Part shown: positions 42,731 to 50,752 of the stretch, piece after piece
Position numbering within the stretch: position 1 is the first letter of the stretch
How the letters are laid out: every line of letters begins with the position of its first letter
Source: Gemmatimonadota bacterium
GTDB taxonomy: Bacteria; Gemmatimonadota; Gemmatimonadetes; Gemmatimonadales; GWC2-71-9
Length of the DNA stretch: 64,000 nucleotides
Assembly (NCBI GenBank): GCA_029863245.1
Contig: JAOTVV010000007.1
Location: 62,001 to 126,000 of the forward strand
Reading direction: 5' to 3'
The notes under the pieces: model-generated
What the model was told of the DNA's origin: nothing
What the model saw: the letters and a program-made list of their open reading frames with translations, nothing else
Databases searched by the model: none
Translations under genes and position numbers: made by a program

Positions 42731-43147
42731 TCAGCAGTGACGATCGAACGCCGTCCGCAGATCGGCCGCGATTGCATCGGCTTCCCGCCCCTCGATGTCC
42801 TTGCGCTCCAGCATGTGCACGAGCTTGCCACCGGCGAAGAGCGCGATCTGGGGCGACGACGGCGGGTAGCCCGTGAAATACGACCGGGCGCGCGCTGTTG
42901 CCTCGATCTCCATGCCGGCGAATACCGTCACCAGCTTGCGGGGAACTTTCGCGTTCCGCAGAGCAAGTGCCACGCCGGGACGCGCCTTTCCGGCGGCGCA
43001 ACCGCAGACCGAATTGACCACCACCAACAGCGAATGCTGTTCGGTGCCAAGCACGTCGTCGACCTGTTCCGGAGCGACGAGCTCTTCAAAACCAATTCGC
43101 GTCAGGTCTTCGCGCATCGGCTGTACCAGGATTGGGCTGTATCGCAC
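42731..43147 (-). CDS. Bacilliredoxin, BrxA/BrxB family
   Basis: Thiol-disulfide protein that removes bacillithiol from proteins. The 138 aa product keeps the family's N-terminus (PMREDLTRIGFEELVAPEQVD) and the unusual C-G-C active site (VVNSVCGCAAGKARPG, Cys48 and Cys50), with the ALFAGGKLVHMLERKDIEG end. The start is GTG at 43147, 7 nt after AAGGAG; a longer in-frame extension overlaps the BtuF-like remnant and has no homology. It pairs functionally with the YpdA reductase gene at 13.2 kb. Confidence 0.88.
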   Translation of the reverse strand: MRYSPILVQPMREDLTRIGFEELVAPEQVDDVLGTEQHSLLVVVNSVCGCAAGKARPGVALALRNAKVPRKLVTVFAGMEIEATARARSYFTGYPPSSPQIALFAGGKLVHMLERKDIEGREADAIAADLRTAFDRHC

Positions 43148-43226
43148 CGACAACTCCTTGTTTGTGGGAAAATGCCCTACCGCTCCACTAAACCGCTCCA
43201 AGGCGGGGCGCCCGGCCGCTCGTCGA

Positions 43227-43490
43227 TCAGGTTGACTCTTGGCGACCCGGCAGCCACCGCTCGGCATTCACTTCGTAAGCACTTCCGCTCCGCGCCCTGG
43301 TTTCCCGCACCAACCGGTCGATCTCTCCGCTGCCACGACCCGTGGGATCGAATCGCGGACGGCTGATCCGCGGCTTCGACTGCGCGCTCGGCGGGTAGTC
43401 ACACCCGTGGGAAATCGCGACCACGCTATCGCCCATTCCTAGCGCATAGACGATCTCGGTGCCGGTGGCGAGAAGCGAGGCGATCCCCAT
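43227..43490 (-). pseudogene. N-terminal remnant of a BtuF-like (corrinoid/iron) ABC transporter binding protein
   Basis: An 87-codon frame. Residues 1-75 (GIASLLATGTEIVYALGMGD, SHGCDYPPSA, PRFDPTGRGSGEIDRLVRE) match the start of cytosolic or periplasmic cobalamin-binding-protein homologues related to BtuF, usually about 270-300 aa. The similarity ends at AERWL and a stop follows, with the bacilliredoxin gene 79 bp downstream. The second lobe needed to close on ligand is missing, so it is not functional. The native start may have been slightly upstream. Confidence 0.65.
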
Positions 43491-43534
43491 GGCTGCACGA
43501 TGGCTAGCGAGAAAGCGCCGAGACCGCAACCCGC

Positions 43535-43563
43535 TTGACAGTGCCACCGAACCCCATCAAGAT
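43535..43563 (+). promoter_or_regulatory. Predicted ferredoxin promoter
   Basis: TTGACA (43535-43540) and a weak CAAGAT (43558-43563), 17 bp apart, lie 45 nt upstream of the ferredoxin ATG. Confidence 0.4.
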
Positions 43564-43607
43564 TGCACGCGTTACCGGATGGCACTTCTTCCCGGAGAGT
43601 TCCCCGA

Positions 43608-43880
43608 ATGACCTATGTCATCGCCGAGCCTTGTATCGGCACGATGGATCGAGGCTGCGTGGATGTCTGCCCCGTGGACTGCATCTACGAGGGCGAGGAT
43701 CAGCTCTATATCCACCCCGACGAGTGCATCGACTGCGGGGCCTGTGAGCCGGAATGCCCGGTGAATGCCATTTTCCCCGAAGAGGACGTCCCGGAGGAGA
43801 TGCAGAGCTACACGCCAAAGAACCGGGAGTATTTCGAGACCGGCGAGGAGCGGCAGGTAGCGCGCGGGCGAGGTAGCTGA
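43608..43880 (+). CDS. fdxA: 7Fe ferredoxin ([3Fe-4S][4Fe-4S])
   Basis: A 90 aa electron carrier. Cys9, Cys17, Cys21 and Cys25, then Cys40, 43, 46 and 50, give the C-x7-C-x3-C-P and C-x2-C-x2-C-x3-C-P pattern of seven-iron ferredoxins. The VIAEPCIGTMDRGCVDVCP start is characteristic. The ATG at 43608 has GGAGAG upstream; a 15-codon extension is out of family. It is monocistronic, ending at a strong terminator. It could serve the 2-oxoacid:ferredoxin oxidoreductase at 14.5-17.4 kb, although 7Fe ferredoxins have many partners. Confidence 0.9.
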   Translation: MTYVIAEPCIGTMDRGCVDVCPVDCIYEGEDQLYIHPDECIDCGACEPECPVNAIFPEEDVPEEMQSYTPKNREYFETGEERQVARGRGS

Positions 43881-43904
43881 CCGCCGCGCCAGTCGACCGG
43901 CATG

Positions 43905-43937
43905 GGGCCCCGACTGTGATGTCGGGGCCCTTTTTTT
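43905..43937 (+). terminator. Rho-independent terminator after the ferredoxin gene
   Basis: GGGCCCCGAC (43905-43914) pairs perfectly with GTCGGGGCCC (43921-43930) around a 6-nt loop, followed by seven T residues (43931-43937). Confidence 0.92.
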
Positions 43938-43949
43938 CTGAAGTGGCCG

Positions 43950-44402
43950 CTACCCCTCCAGATCCAGCACCATCGCGACGGCACTGTCGGGACACAGGCG
44001 CGCGAATTCCTCGGATTGCTGTACGGCGGGATCGACATCCCCCCGCCCGATAACACGGAATCCAAACCGCGGAAAGAACTCCGACGCTGTTTCCGTGAGG
44101 AGATAGATGTGCCGGATCCGCCGATCACGGGCCAGTGACAGGGTGGCTTCCGTGAGCCGCGCGCCGATCCCTCGCCCCTGAAACGAGGGATCCACGGCCA
44201 CCGACCTGAGCAAGCCGGAGGCATGGTAGAGCTCCAGGGCGGCCGATCCCACCACCCGCCCTCCGGCGTGGGCCACTAGGACCAGTCCCGCCAATCGATC
44301 GATTCCCTCGATCGGCAGGCGCACTTGGCGCAGCAGCTCTTCGACCTCAGAGAGCTCATCCGAGCGGGCCGCCCTGACCGTCACCGGTGGTTGCGGAGTC
44401 AT
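43950..44402 (-). CDS. GNAT N-acetyltransferase, ArsN2-like
   Basis: A 150 aa acetyltransferase. The acetyl-CoA loop is RSVAVDPSFQGRGIGARL, with LLTETASEFFPRFGFRVI as the C-terminal strand region and a Cys-Pro-Asp-Ser-Ala-Val-Ala-Met ending. This pattern is that of ArsN2-type proteins found in arsenic operons, but no ars gene is in the window, so the substrate is open. The ATG at 44402 is preferred over an extended start 21 codons upstream. It is divergent from the efflux adaptor gene. Confidence 0.78.
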   Translation of the reverse strand: MTPQPPVTVRAARSDELSEVEELLRQVRLPIEGIDRLAGLVLVAHAGGRVVGSAALELYHASGLLRSVAVDPSFQGRGIGARLTEATLSLARDRRIRHIYLLTETASEFFPRFGFRVIGRGDVDPAVQQSEEFARLCPDSAVAMVLDLEG

Positions 44403-44548
44403 CAGCGCCAATATAGCTCGACAGAGTCCGCTGAAACCCCCCGCGACCGGCGGTCGTAGGGTCACCTGTCACAAAGTGGAACGATGGTTCTCCGCCGGCA
44501 CATGCTGACGCCGAAGCGGGATGTACCGCACGCCCGAAGGATCCGCCC

Positions 44549-45646
44549 ATGAAACGCCGAACGAAGTTCATCATCACGACGCTTGCCATCACCGTGATCG
44601 CCGTCTCGGCAATCGCCGTCGGGGTCTCGCGAGGAAGCGGCCGCGGTGACGACGTCAAGACGGTGACGGTGTCCCGACAGACCGTCGTCGACAAGGCCCT
44701 TGCCGTCGGCCGCATCGAGCCGGAGATAGAGGTGACCGTGAAGTCGCAGATTTCGGGTGTGGTGGGGCGCCTGCTCCACGATGAAGGAGACTTCGTGCGG
44801 GCCGGAGAACCCCTGCTGGAGATCAAGCCCAACCCCACTCCGCTGGAACTGGCCGACGCCAGGCGGCAGCTGGAACTGCGGCAGGTGGAGATCGACAACC
44901 TCTCGCGGGACCTGGAGCGCCAACGCGCGCTCAAGGAGCAAGGGCTGGTCTCGGATCGGGAGTTTCAGGAAACGGAACAACAATACGCCGAACGGCGCAT
45001 CCAGCTCCAGATGGCACTCGAGCGCCTCAGCCTGCTCGAGGAGGGGAAGCTCACCGTTGCCGACGCTGCGGTCGAGACGGTGGTCCGGTCTACGATTGCC
45101 GGGTTCATTTTGGAGAAAACCGTCGAGGTGGGCGATCCGGTCGTGCCGCTCAGCACCTACCAGGAGGGAACGGTGCTGATGACGATGGCCGAGATGAACA
45201 GGCTGATGTTCCGGGGGACGGTGGACGAGATCGACGTCGGGCGGTTGCGCGAGGGAATGCCCGTCGAAATCAAGATCGGCGCGTTGCCGGAAGCGCGCGT
45301 GAAGGGTCGGCTCAGCCGGATTTCGCTCAAGGCGCGCACCGAGGACAACTCGACGGTCTTTCCCGTTGAAATCATGCTGACGGAGACCGGTGGCACCACG
45401 CTTCGTGCAGGGTACTCGGCCAACGCCGACGTGATCATCGACCGGCGCGACAGCGTCCTCGTGATCCCGGAGCGAGTGGTGACCGTGACCGGTGACACGG
45501 CCAGAGTCACCGTGTTGCTCCCCGACGGCACCTCCGAGGAGCGCATCATCACCAGAGGACTCAGCGACGCGATCAATCTCGAGGTGATCGACGGGCTGCG
45601 CGAAGGGGAGAAGCTCGTCGAGCCCCCACCCCGAGAGATCAAGTAG
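44549..45646 (+). CDS. Periplasmic adaptor (HlyD/MacA-like) of an efflux system
   Basis: A 365 aa membrane-fusion protein. An N-terminal transmembrane anchor (FIITTLAITVIAVSAIAVGV) is followed by the biotinyl-lipoyl-like half-motif (VKSQISGVVGRLLHDEGDFVRAGEPLLEI), a coiled-coil hairpin at about 95-165, the second half-motif (VVRSTIAGFILEKTVEVGDPVVP) and a beta-barrel to the end. It would bridge an inner-membrane transporter to an outer-membrane channel. The two permease genes follow immediately. The ATG has GAAGGAT upstream. Confidence 0.87.
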   Translation: MKRRTKFIITTLAITVIAVSAIAVGVSRGSGRGDDVKTVTVSRQTVVDKALAVGRIEPEIEVTVKSQISGVVGRLLHDEGDFVRAGEPLLEIKPNPTPLELADARRQLELRQVEIDNLSRDLERQRALKEQGLVSDREFQETEQQYAERRIQLQMALERLSLLEEGKLTVADAAVETVVRSTIAGFILEKTVEVGDPVVPLSTYQEGTVLMTMAEMNRLMFRGTVDEIDVGRLREGMPVEIKIGALPEARVKGRLSRISLKARTEDNSTVFPVEIMLTETGGTTLRAGYSANADVIIDRRDSVLVIPERVVTVTGDTARVTVLLPDGTSEERIITRGLSDAINLEVIDGLREGEKLVEPPPREIK

Positions 45647-45652
45647 CGTTCC

Positions 45653-46885
45653 GTGCAACTCGCAGCTTTGCTCCGCGAGTTCGCCGCCGACCTTCGGGCG
45701 CAGCGCCTCCGCACCGCGCTCACGGTGCTGGGCATCGCGTGGGGCACCATTGCGGTGGTGGTGTTGTTGGCCTTTGGGGTCGGGCTCGAGCGGCAGACGC
45801 GCAAGCGTTTCCACGGGCTGGGCGACCGTATCGTGATCCTGTTCGGCGGACGAACGACCGTGAGCTACCGAGGGTTTCCGGAGGGACGGTTCATCAACCT
45901 GCGCGAGGAGGACGGTACCCTGCTGCTGCGGGAGATTTCGGACATCGTGATGCTGAGCCCAGAGTATACCAACCGCAGCACGCCGGTCCGACGCGGCACC
46001 CATACGGCGAATCCGAACATCACCGGGATCCTCCCCGTCTATGGCGAGATGCGGAACATCATTGCCGATGTGGGGGGGCGGTTCATCAACGACCTCGACG
46101 TCGCCGATCGCCGTCGCGTGGCAGTGTTGGGGGACGAGCTCGCCACGCTGCTGTTCGACGACACCGCGCCCGTTGGGGAACAGGTGTTCATTGGAGAAAC
46201 GCCGTTCACGGTGGTGGGGGTCATGCGTCCCAAGACGCAGAATTCGTCCTACAACGGACGCGACAAGGACCGCGTGTTCATTCCCGCCACCACGCATCGC
46301 GCGCTGTTCGGTACCCGCTTCGTGAACAACTTCGTCTACCGCGTCCGTGACGCCACCGTGACGAAAGCCGTGGAGGGTCGGCTCTACGAGGTGCTCGGAA
46401 GACGGTACACGTTCGACCCGGAAGATGAAGACGCATTGGCGGTATGGGACACCGCCGAGTGGGAAATCCGGTTTGGCTACATGTTTCTCGCCTTTCACAT
46501 CTTCTTCGCGATCGTGGGAACCTTCACGCTCACCGTCGGCGGGATTGGGGTCGCCAACATCATGTACATCGTGGTGCGCGAGCGCACCCGTGAGATCGGG
46601 GTCAAGCGATCCGTCGGGGCCACCCGCCGTGACATCCTGCTCCAGTTCATCGGTGAGACGTTCCTGATTATCGGGATTGGCGCGGTGCTCGGGTTTGCGG
46701 GCTCCTGGGGCATCGTCTGGCTGCTCGGCTTCGTGCCGATGCAGGAATTCGTCGGGACCCCGACCATCTCGCCGCTCGTCGCGGTGATCACCCTGTCGCT
46801 GCTCGGCGCGATTGGCCTCATGGCGGGGCTGTTCCCGGCCAGGAAGGCCGCGAGCCTCGACCCCGTGGAGTGTTTGCGGTACTAG
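45653..46885 (+). CDS. MacB-like FtsX-domain ABC permease 1
   Basis: A 410 aa permease with an N-terminal transmembrane helix (TALTVLGIAWGTIAVVVLLAF), a large periplasmic MacB-PCD domain (about 45-270) and three C-terminal helices of the FtsX core (GTFTLTVGGIGVANIMYIV, then RTREIGVKRSVGATRRDI). No ATP-binding domain is attached and no ATPase gene is adjacent. It starts with GTG 6 nt after the adaptor stop and ends 2 nt before the next permease. It is a diverged paralogue of that gene, so the two may form a heterodimer. Confidence 0.85.
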   Translation: MQLAALLREFAADLRAQRLRTALTVLGIAWGTIAVVVLLAFGVGLERQTRKRFHGLGDRIVILFGGRTTVSYRGFPEGRFINLREEDGTLLLREISDIVMLSPEYTNRSTPVRRGTHTANPNITGILPVYGEMRNIIADVGGRFINDLDVADRRRVAVLGDELATLLFDDTAPVGEQVFIGETPFTVVGVMRPKTQNSSYNGRDKDRVFIPATTHRALFGTRFVNNFVYRVRDATVTKAVEGRLYEVLGRRYTFDPEDEDALAVWDTAEWEIRFGYMFLAFHIFFAIVGTFTLTVGGIGVANIMYIVVRERTREIGVKRSVGATRRDILLQFIGETFLIIGIGAVLGFAGSWGIVWLLGFVPMQEFVGTPTISPLVAVITLSLLGAIGLMAGLFPARKAASLDPVECLRY

Positions 46886-46887
46886 CG

Positions 46888-48132
46888 ATGTTCAGAATCC
46901 TGCTCCAAGAATTCATCGGCGATCTCAGGGCACAGAAGACCCGTGCCTTCCTCACCATGTTCGCGATCACCTGGGGGACGATCGCCGTGGTGATCCTGCT
47001 GTCGTTCGGCGAGGGGCTCAAGTACACGATCTCGACGGGACTGCTGAACGCCGGCGAGCGGCTCTACATGGTGTACGGCGGAACCACGAGCCGCGTGTTC
47101 GAAGGACTTCCCACCGGTCGCCGCATTCGGCTCACGGAGGAGGATCTCGATCTCCTGCGTCGCTCGATTCCGGAGATCGAGATGGGCAGTCCGTCCTATG
47201 GCCGGTGGGGCACGAGCCTCAAGTGGGGCGAGAACAACACCACCACCTACATGGAAGGCGTGTACCCCGAGTTCGCCGAGATGCGCCGGGTGTTCCCGCG
47301 GGCAGGCGGGCGGTTCCTCAACCAGGACGATCTGGATCGCCGGCGGCGAGTGCTGTTCCTCGGCAACGACATTGCGGATCGGCTGTTCGGGGACACCGAT
47401 CCCGTGGGACAGACGGTCACGCTCGACGCGCTGCCGTTCACCGTGATCGGGGTCATGCAGGCCAAGTTTCAGGATTCGAGCAACAATGGCCCGGACGCCG
47501 ACCGTGCGGTGGTTCCCGCGTCCACGCTAAAGACCGTGTACGGCTACCGATTCGTGAGCCACCTCCTGGTTCGCCCCCGCGATGCGTCTCAGTCTACCTA
47601 CGTCAAACGACGGATGTTCGAGGTGCTCGGACGGCGCCACACGTTCGATCCGGACGACGAGCGCGCCCTCCCGATGTGGGACTTTCTCGAGGATCAGAAG
47701 ATGGTGGACGGCATCGGTCTGGGAATTCAGATCTTCCTCGGACTGGTGGGCGCGTTCACGTTGCTCGTAGCCGGCGTAGGCGTGGCGAACATCATGTATG
47801 TGGTGGTCCGGGAGCGCACGCGGGAAATCGGGATCAAGATGGCCGTCGGGGCACGCCGCAGGCACATCATGGCGCAGTTCGTGTTCGAGGCAATGCTGAT
47901 CGCGCTCACGGGCGGCGCCGTGGGCCTCGCCGTCTCGGGAGTCATTGTCGCCGCCGTCAACGCAATCCCGGCCGAGGACCAAGCCATGCAGTACATCGCC
48001 AACCCGATCCTGTCGTGGCCGATCGCCCTGATCTGCGGGTCGATTCTCGTGATGATTGGCCTCGTCGCGGGCATCCTGCCGGCCCGCCGAGCCGCGGCCG
48101 TCGATCCGATCGAATCCCTTCGCTACGAGTAG
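46888..48132 (+). CDS. MacB-like FtsX-domain ABC permease 2
   Basis: A 414 aa paralogue of the preceding permease: helix 1 in TRAFLTMFAITWGTIAVVIL, a periplasmic domain, then AFTLLVAGVGVANIMYVVV and RTREIGIKMAVGARRRHIM in the FtsX core. The two proteins share many aligned blocks (for example VLGRR(Y/H)TFDP). With the adaptor it would make a tripartite exporter of macrolide/peptide type, provided an ATPase is supplied from elsewhere. The start used is ATG 46888; a start 6 codons earlier lies within the previous gene. Confidence 0.85.
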   Translation: MFRILLQEFIGDLRAQKTRAFLTMFAITWGTIAVVILLSFGEGLKYTISTGLLNAGERLYMVYGGTTSRVFEGLPTGRRIRLTEEDLDLLRRSIPEIEMGSPSYGRWGTSLKWGENNTTTYMEGVYPEFAEMRRVFPRAGGRFLNQDDLDRRRRVLFLGNDIADRLFGDTDPVGQTVTLDALPFTVIGVMQAKFQDSSNNGPDADRAVVPASTLKTVYGYRFVSHLLVRPRDASQSTYVKRRMFEVLGRRHTFDPDDERALPMWDFLEDQKMVDGIGLGIQIFLGLVGAFTLLVAGVGVANIMYVVVRERTREIGIKMAVGARRRHIMAQFVFEAMLIALTGGAVGLAVSGVIVAAVNAIPAEDQAMQYIANPILSWPIALICGSILVMIGLVAGILPARRAAAVDPIESLRYE

Positions 48133-48183
48133 ACGGGCAGAACCGGCCGTCGAGCGCAAAACGCCGAGGAACCCCGAGCAGGC

Positions 48184-48220
48184 TTGACATCGGTTCTCTG
48201 TTACAGTAATGTCCTAGACA
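48184..48220 (+). promoter_or_regulatory. Promoter and operator-like repeats of the carotenoid operon
   Basis: TTGACA (48184-48189), a 17-bp spacer and TAATGT (48207-48212). TGTTAC at 48199 and TGTCCT at 48210 are spaced 11 bp, and the second forms the palindrome TGTCCTAGACA (48210-48220) over the -10 box and start site. A protein bound here would block transcription, fitting autoregulation by the LitR/CarH-type gene just downstream. Confidence 0.6.
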
Positions 48221-48254
48221 TAAACATAACACCCCTTTAAACCGGTGGAGCACG

Positions 48255-49220
48255 GTGTCGACGATTCCAGCCGAGCCGAAGCATCCAATCCAGGTCGTGG
48301 CACGTCGCACGGGACTGTCCGTCGACGTGTTGCGGGCCTGGGAGCGGTGCTACGGCGCTGTGCAACCGGATCGCACGGCCTCGCGGCGGCGGCTGTATTC
48401 GGATCGCGACGTCGAGCGCTCGATCCTTCTGCGCCGAGCAACCGAGGCCGGGCGGCCCATCGGACAGATCGCCACGCTGCCCGACGACCAACTCCGGCAG
48501 CTCGTGGCGAGCGACATCGCGGCCGGCATCCGGCGGATCGGCGACGTCCCGTCAGCGCCCCCCGAGATGGTTCCGATGCGGTTCGTCACGCGGGCCCTCG
48601 ATGCGATCGGTCGTCTCGATTCATCTGAGTTGCATACGGTGCTGTCTGCGGCATCGCTCGCGCTCAGTCCGGCGGACCTGATGGAGAGGGTCATGGTCCC
48701 GCTCATGCGCACGGTCGGGACGCGGTGGGAGGAGGGCGCGCTCGGGATTTCCCACGAGCACCTGGCTACCGCGATCATTCGCGCGGTGCTCTCGGGCATC
48801 GTGCTCTCGCGCGATCTCCCCAACTCGGGACCCGGCATCGTGGTCGCCACCCCCGCCGGACAGGTTCAGGAGCTGGGGGCCCTCGTCGTCGCGGCCACCG
48901 CGGCTTCCGTTGGCTGGCATGTCACCTACGTCGGCATCGACGTCCCGGCCGCGAGCATCACGGAGGCAGTGGCGCAGGCAGGCGCCGAGGCGGTGGCCCT
49001 GAGCATCACCCATCCGGAGAACGACCCGAATCTCCCCAGCGAGCTGAAGAGCCTGCGCGAGCGCCTACCCGCGCGGTCCGCCGTTTTAGCGGGCGGTCTC
49101 GCCGCTCCCGCCTACGCCACCACCTTCGAGGAGATTGGCGCCCTATTGCTGCGGGACATGCAGAGTCTGCGCACCGTTCTCACGTCGCTCCGGTCCGAGC
49201 ACGGAGGGCTGGCTGCATGA
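48255..49220 (+). CDS. LitR/CarH family MerR-type regulator without the B12 axial histidine
   Basis: A 321 aa predicted repressor of carotenoid genes. Residues 11-75 are a MerR-type DNA-binding domain (VVARRTGLSVDVLRAWERCYG, RLYSDRDVERSILLRRA), followed by a B12-binding-2 cap and a Rossmann-like corrinoid domain. The cap keeps the Trp158-x9-Glu168-His169 pattern seen around the adenosyl group in Thermus CarH. The lower cobalt ligand, a His in G-E-R-H-E-x-G of CarH, is Gln205 (GQVQELG, codon CAG), and the CarH His next to the Trp is Glu159. So cobalamin is bound differently or not at all. It starts with GTG after GGTGGAG and overlaps crtI (ATGA). Confidence 0.85.
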   Translation: MSTIPAEPKHPIQVVARRTGLSVDVLRAWERCYGAVQPDRTASRRRLYSDRDVERSILLRRATEAGRPIGQIATLPDDQLRQLVASDIAAGIRRIGDVPSAPPEMVPMRFVTRALDAIGRLDSSELHTVLSAASLALSPADLMERVMVPLMRTVGTRWEEGALGISHEHLATAIIRAVLSGIVLSRDLPNSGPGIVVATPAGQVQELGALVVAATAASVGWHVTYVGIDVPAASITEAVAQAGAEAVALSITHPENDPNLPSELKSLRERLPARSAVLAGGLAAPAYATTFEEIGALLLRDMQSLRTVLTSLRSEHGGLAA

Positions 49221-50752
49221 CGATGGGCCTGACGCAGCCGATCCGCACCCACGACGGGGTCCGCCGCGGTGCGCCGCATGCCGCGATCATCGGTGCCGGA
49301 TTCGGTGGTCTCGCCGCGGCCGTTCGCCTCGGGGCCCGGGGTTATCGGGTGAGTGTCTTCGATCGTCTCGATACGCCTGGTGGGCGGGCCCGCGTATTCC
49401 GGCAGAACGGGTTCACGTTCGACGCGGGGCCGACCGTCATCACGGCGCCGTTCCTGCTCGAGGAGCTGTGGACGCTCGCCGGACGGCGATTCGAGGAGGC
49501 CATCGATCTCCGGGCGGTCACGCCGTTCTACCGCGTGCGATTCGACGATGGAGACGTGTTCAACTACACCGGCTCGGCCACCGCGATGCGCGACGAGGTG
49601 GCCCGGCTCGCCCCGAACGACGTCTGCGGCTATGAGGCCTTCGTCCGTCGGAGCGAGGAGATCTTCAGGGTCGGTTTCGAGCAGCTCGCGCACGTCCCCT
49701 TCAACTCTCCGTGGGACATGATGCGCATCGTCCCGCAGATGATGCGGCTCGAGAGCTACCGTACAGTGTACGGCTTGGTGGCGAAGCACGTGAAGCACCC
49801 CAAGTTGCGACAGGTGCTGAGCTTCCATCCGCTGCTGGTGGGCGGGAATCCGTTCTCCACGACATCCATCTACTCCCTGATCGCGTTCCTCGAGCGCAAA
49901 TGGGGAGTCCATTTCCCAATGGGCGGCACCGGCGCGCTCGTCCGCGGTCTCGTCGACTTGATCGATGGCCTGGGTGGCGACGTTCACCTGGGCGAGGACG
50001 TCACCGAGATCACGGTTGAGGGGGGACGGGCTACCGGTCTTCGCCTGGGGTCGGGTAGGACCGTCGCGGCCGATGTCGTGGTTTCGAACGCGGATGCCGC
50101 ATGGACCTACCGGCATTTGATCCCCTCACGCGCCCGCCGGACGTGGACCGACCGGCGCATCGAGCGGTCGCGGTTCTCCATGAGTCTGTTCGTGTGGTAC
50201 TTCGGGACGCGCCGGACGTATCCAAACGTCGCCCATCACACGATCCTCCTCGGGCCACGGTACCGGGAGCTGCTCGACGATATCTTTCGGCACAAGCGTC
50301 TCGCGAACGACTTCAGCCTGTATCTCCATCGTCCCACGGCGACCGACCCATCGCTCGCGCCACCCGGATGTGACGCCTTCTATGTGCTCTCGCCCGTCCC
50401 GAATCTCGAGAGCGGCGTGGATTGGACAACCCGCGCCGAGTCATACCGGGAACGGATTGCGCGGCACCTGGGGGCGACCGTGCTCCCCGGGCTCGAGCAG
50501 GAGATCACTGCATCCCATATGCTGACCCCGCACGAGTTTCGGCACGATCTCCTGGCCTTTCGCGGCGCGGCATTCTCGTTCGAGCCGGCGCTGACCCAGA
50601 GCGCGTACTTCAGGCCGCACAACAAGAGCGAGGACATCGATCGGTTGTACCTCGTCGGCGCCGGCACCCATCCCGGCGCCGGTCTGCCTGGCGTCCTATC
50701 GTCGGCCCGGGTCCTCGATGCCGTAGTGCCGCATCCCAATGCACTCACCTAG
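49217..50752 (+). CDS. crtI: Phytoene desaturase (CrtI family)
   Basis: A 511 aa FAD-dependent enzyme that introduces double bonds into phytoene to give neurosporene or lycopene. It has the N-terminal FAD motif AAIIGAGFGGLAAAVRLGARG, the GFTFDAGPTVI block, the family region KWGVHFPMGGTGALVRGLV and the C-terminal signature LYLVGAGTHPGAGLPGVLSSA. Its ATG overlaps the regulator stop and its 3' end overlaps crtB by 14 nt. Desaturation step number cannot be read from the sequence. Confidence 0.93.
   Translation: MTMGLTQPIRTHDGVRRGAPHAAIIGAGFGGLAAAVRLGARGYRVSVFDRLDTPGGRARVFRQNGFTFDAGPTVITAPFLLEELWTLAGRRFEEAIDLRAVTPFYRVRFDDGDVFNYTGSATAMRDEVARLAPNDVCGYEAFVRRSEEIFRVGFEQLAHVPFNSPWDMMRIVPQMMRLESYRTVYGLVAKHVKHPKLRQVLSFHPLLVGGNPFSTTSIYSLIAFLERKWGVHFPMGGTGALVRGLVDLIDGLGGDVHLGEDVTEITVEGGRATGLRLGSGRTVAADVVVSNADAAWTYRHLIPSRARRTWTDRRIERSRFSMSLFVWYFGTRRTYPNVAHHTILLGPRYRELLDDIFRHKRLANDFSLYLHRPTATDPSLAPPGCDAFYVLSPVPNLESGVDWTTRAESYRERIARHLGATVLPGLEQEITASHMLTPHEFRHDLLAFRGAAFSFEPALTQSAYFRPHNKSEDIDRLYLVGAGTHPGAGLPGVLSSARVLDAVVPHPNALT

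Noticed and set aside
44462-46498. A 678-codon minus-strand frame opposite the adaptor and permease genes
   Set aside because: Shadow of the real plus-strand genes; His/Arg-rich translation without domain features.
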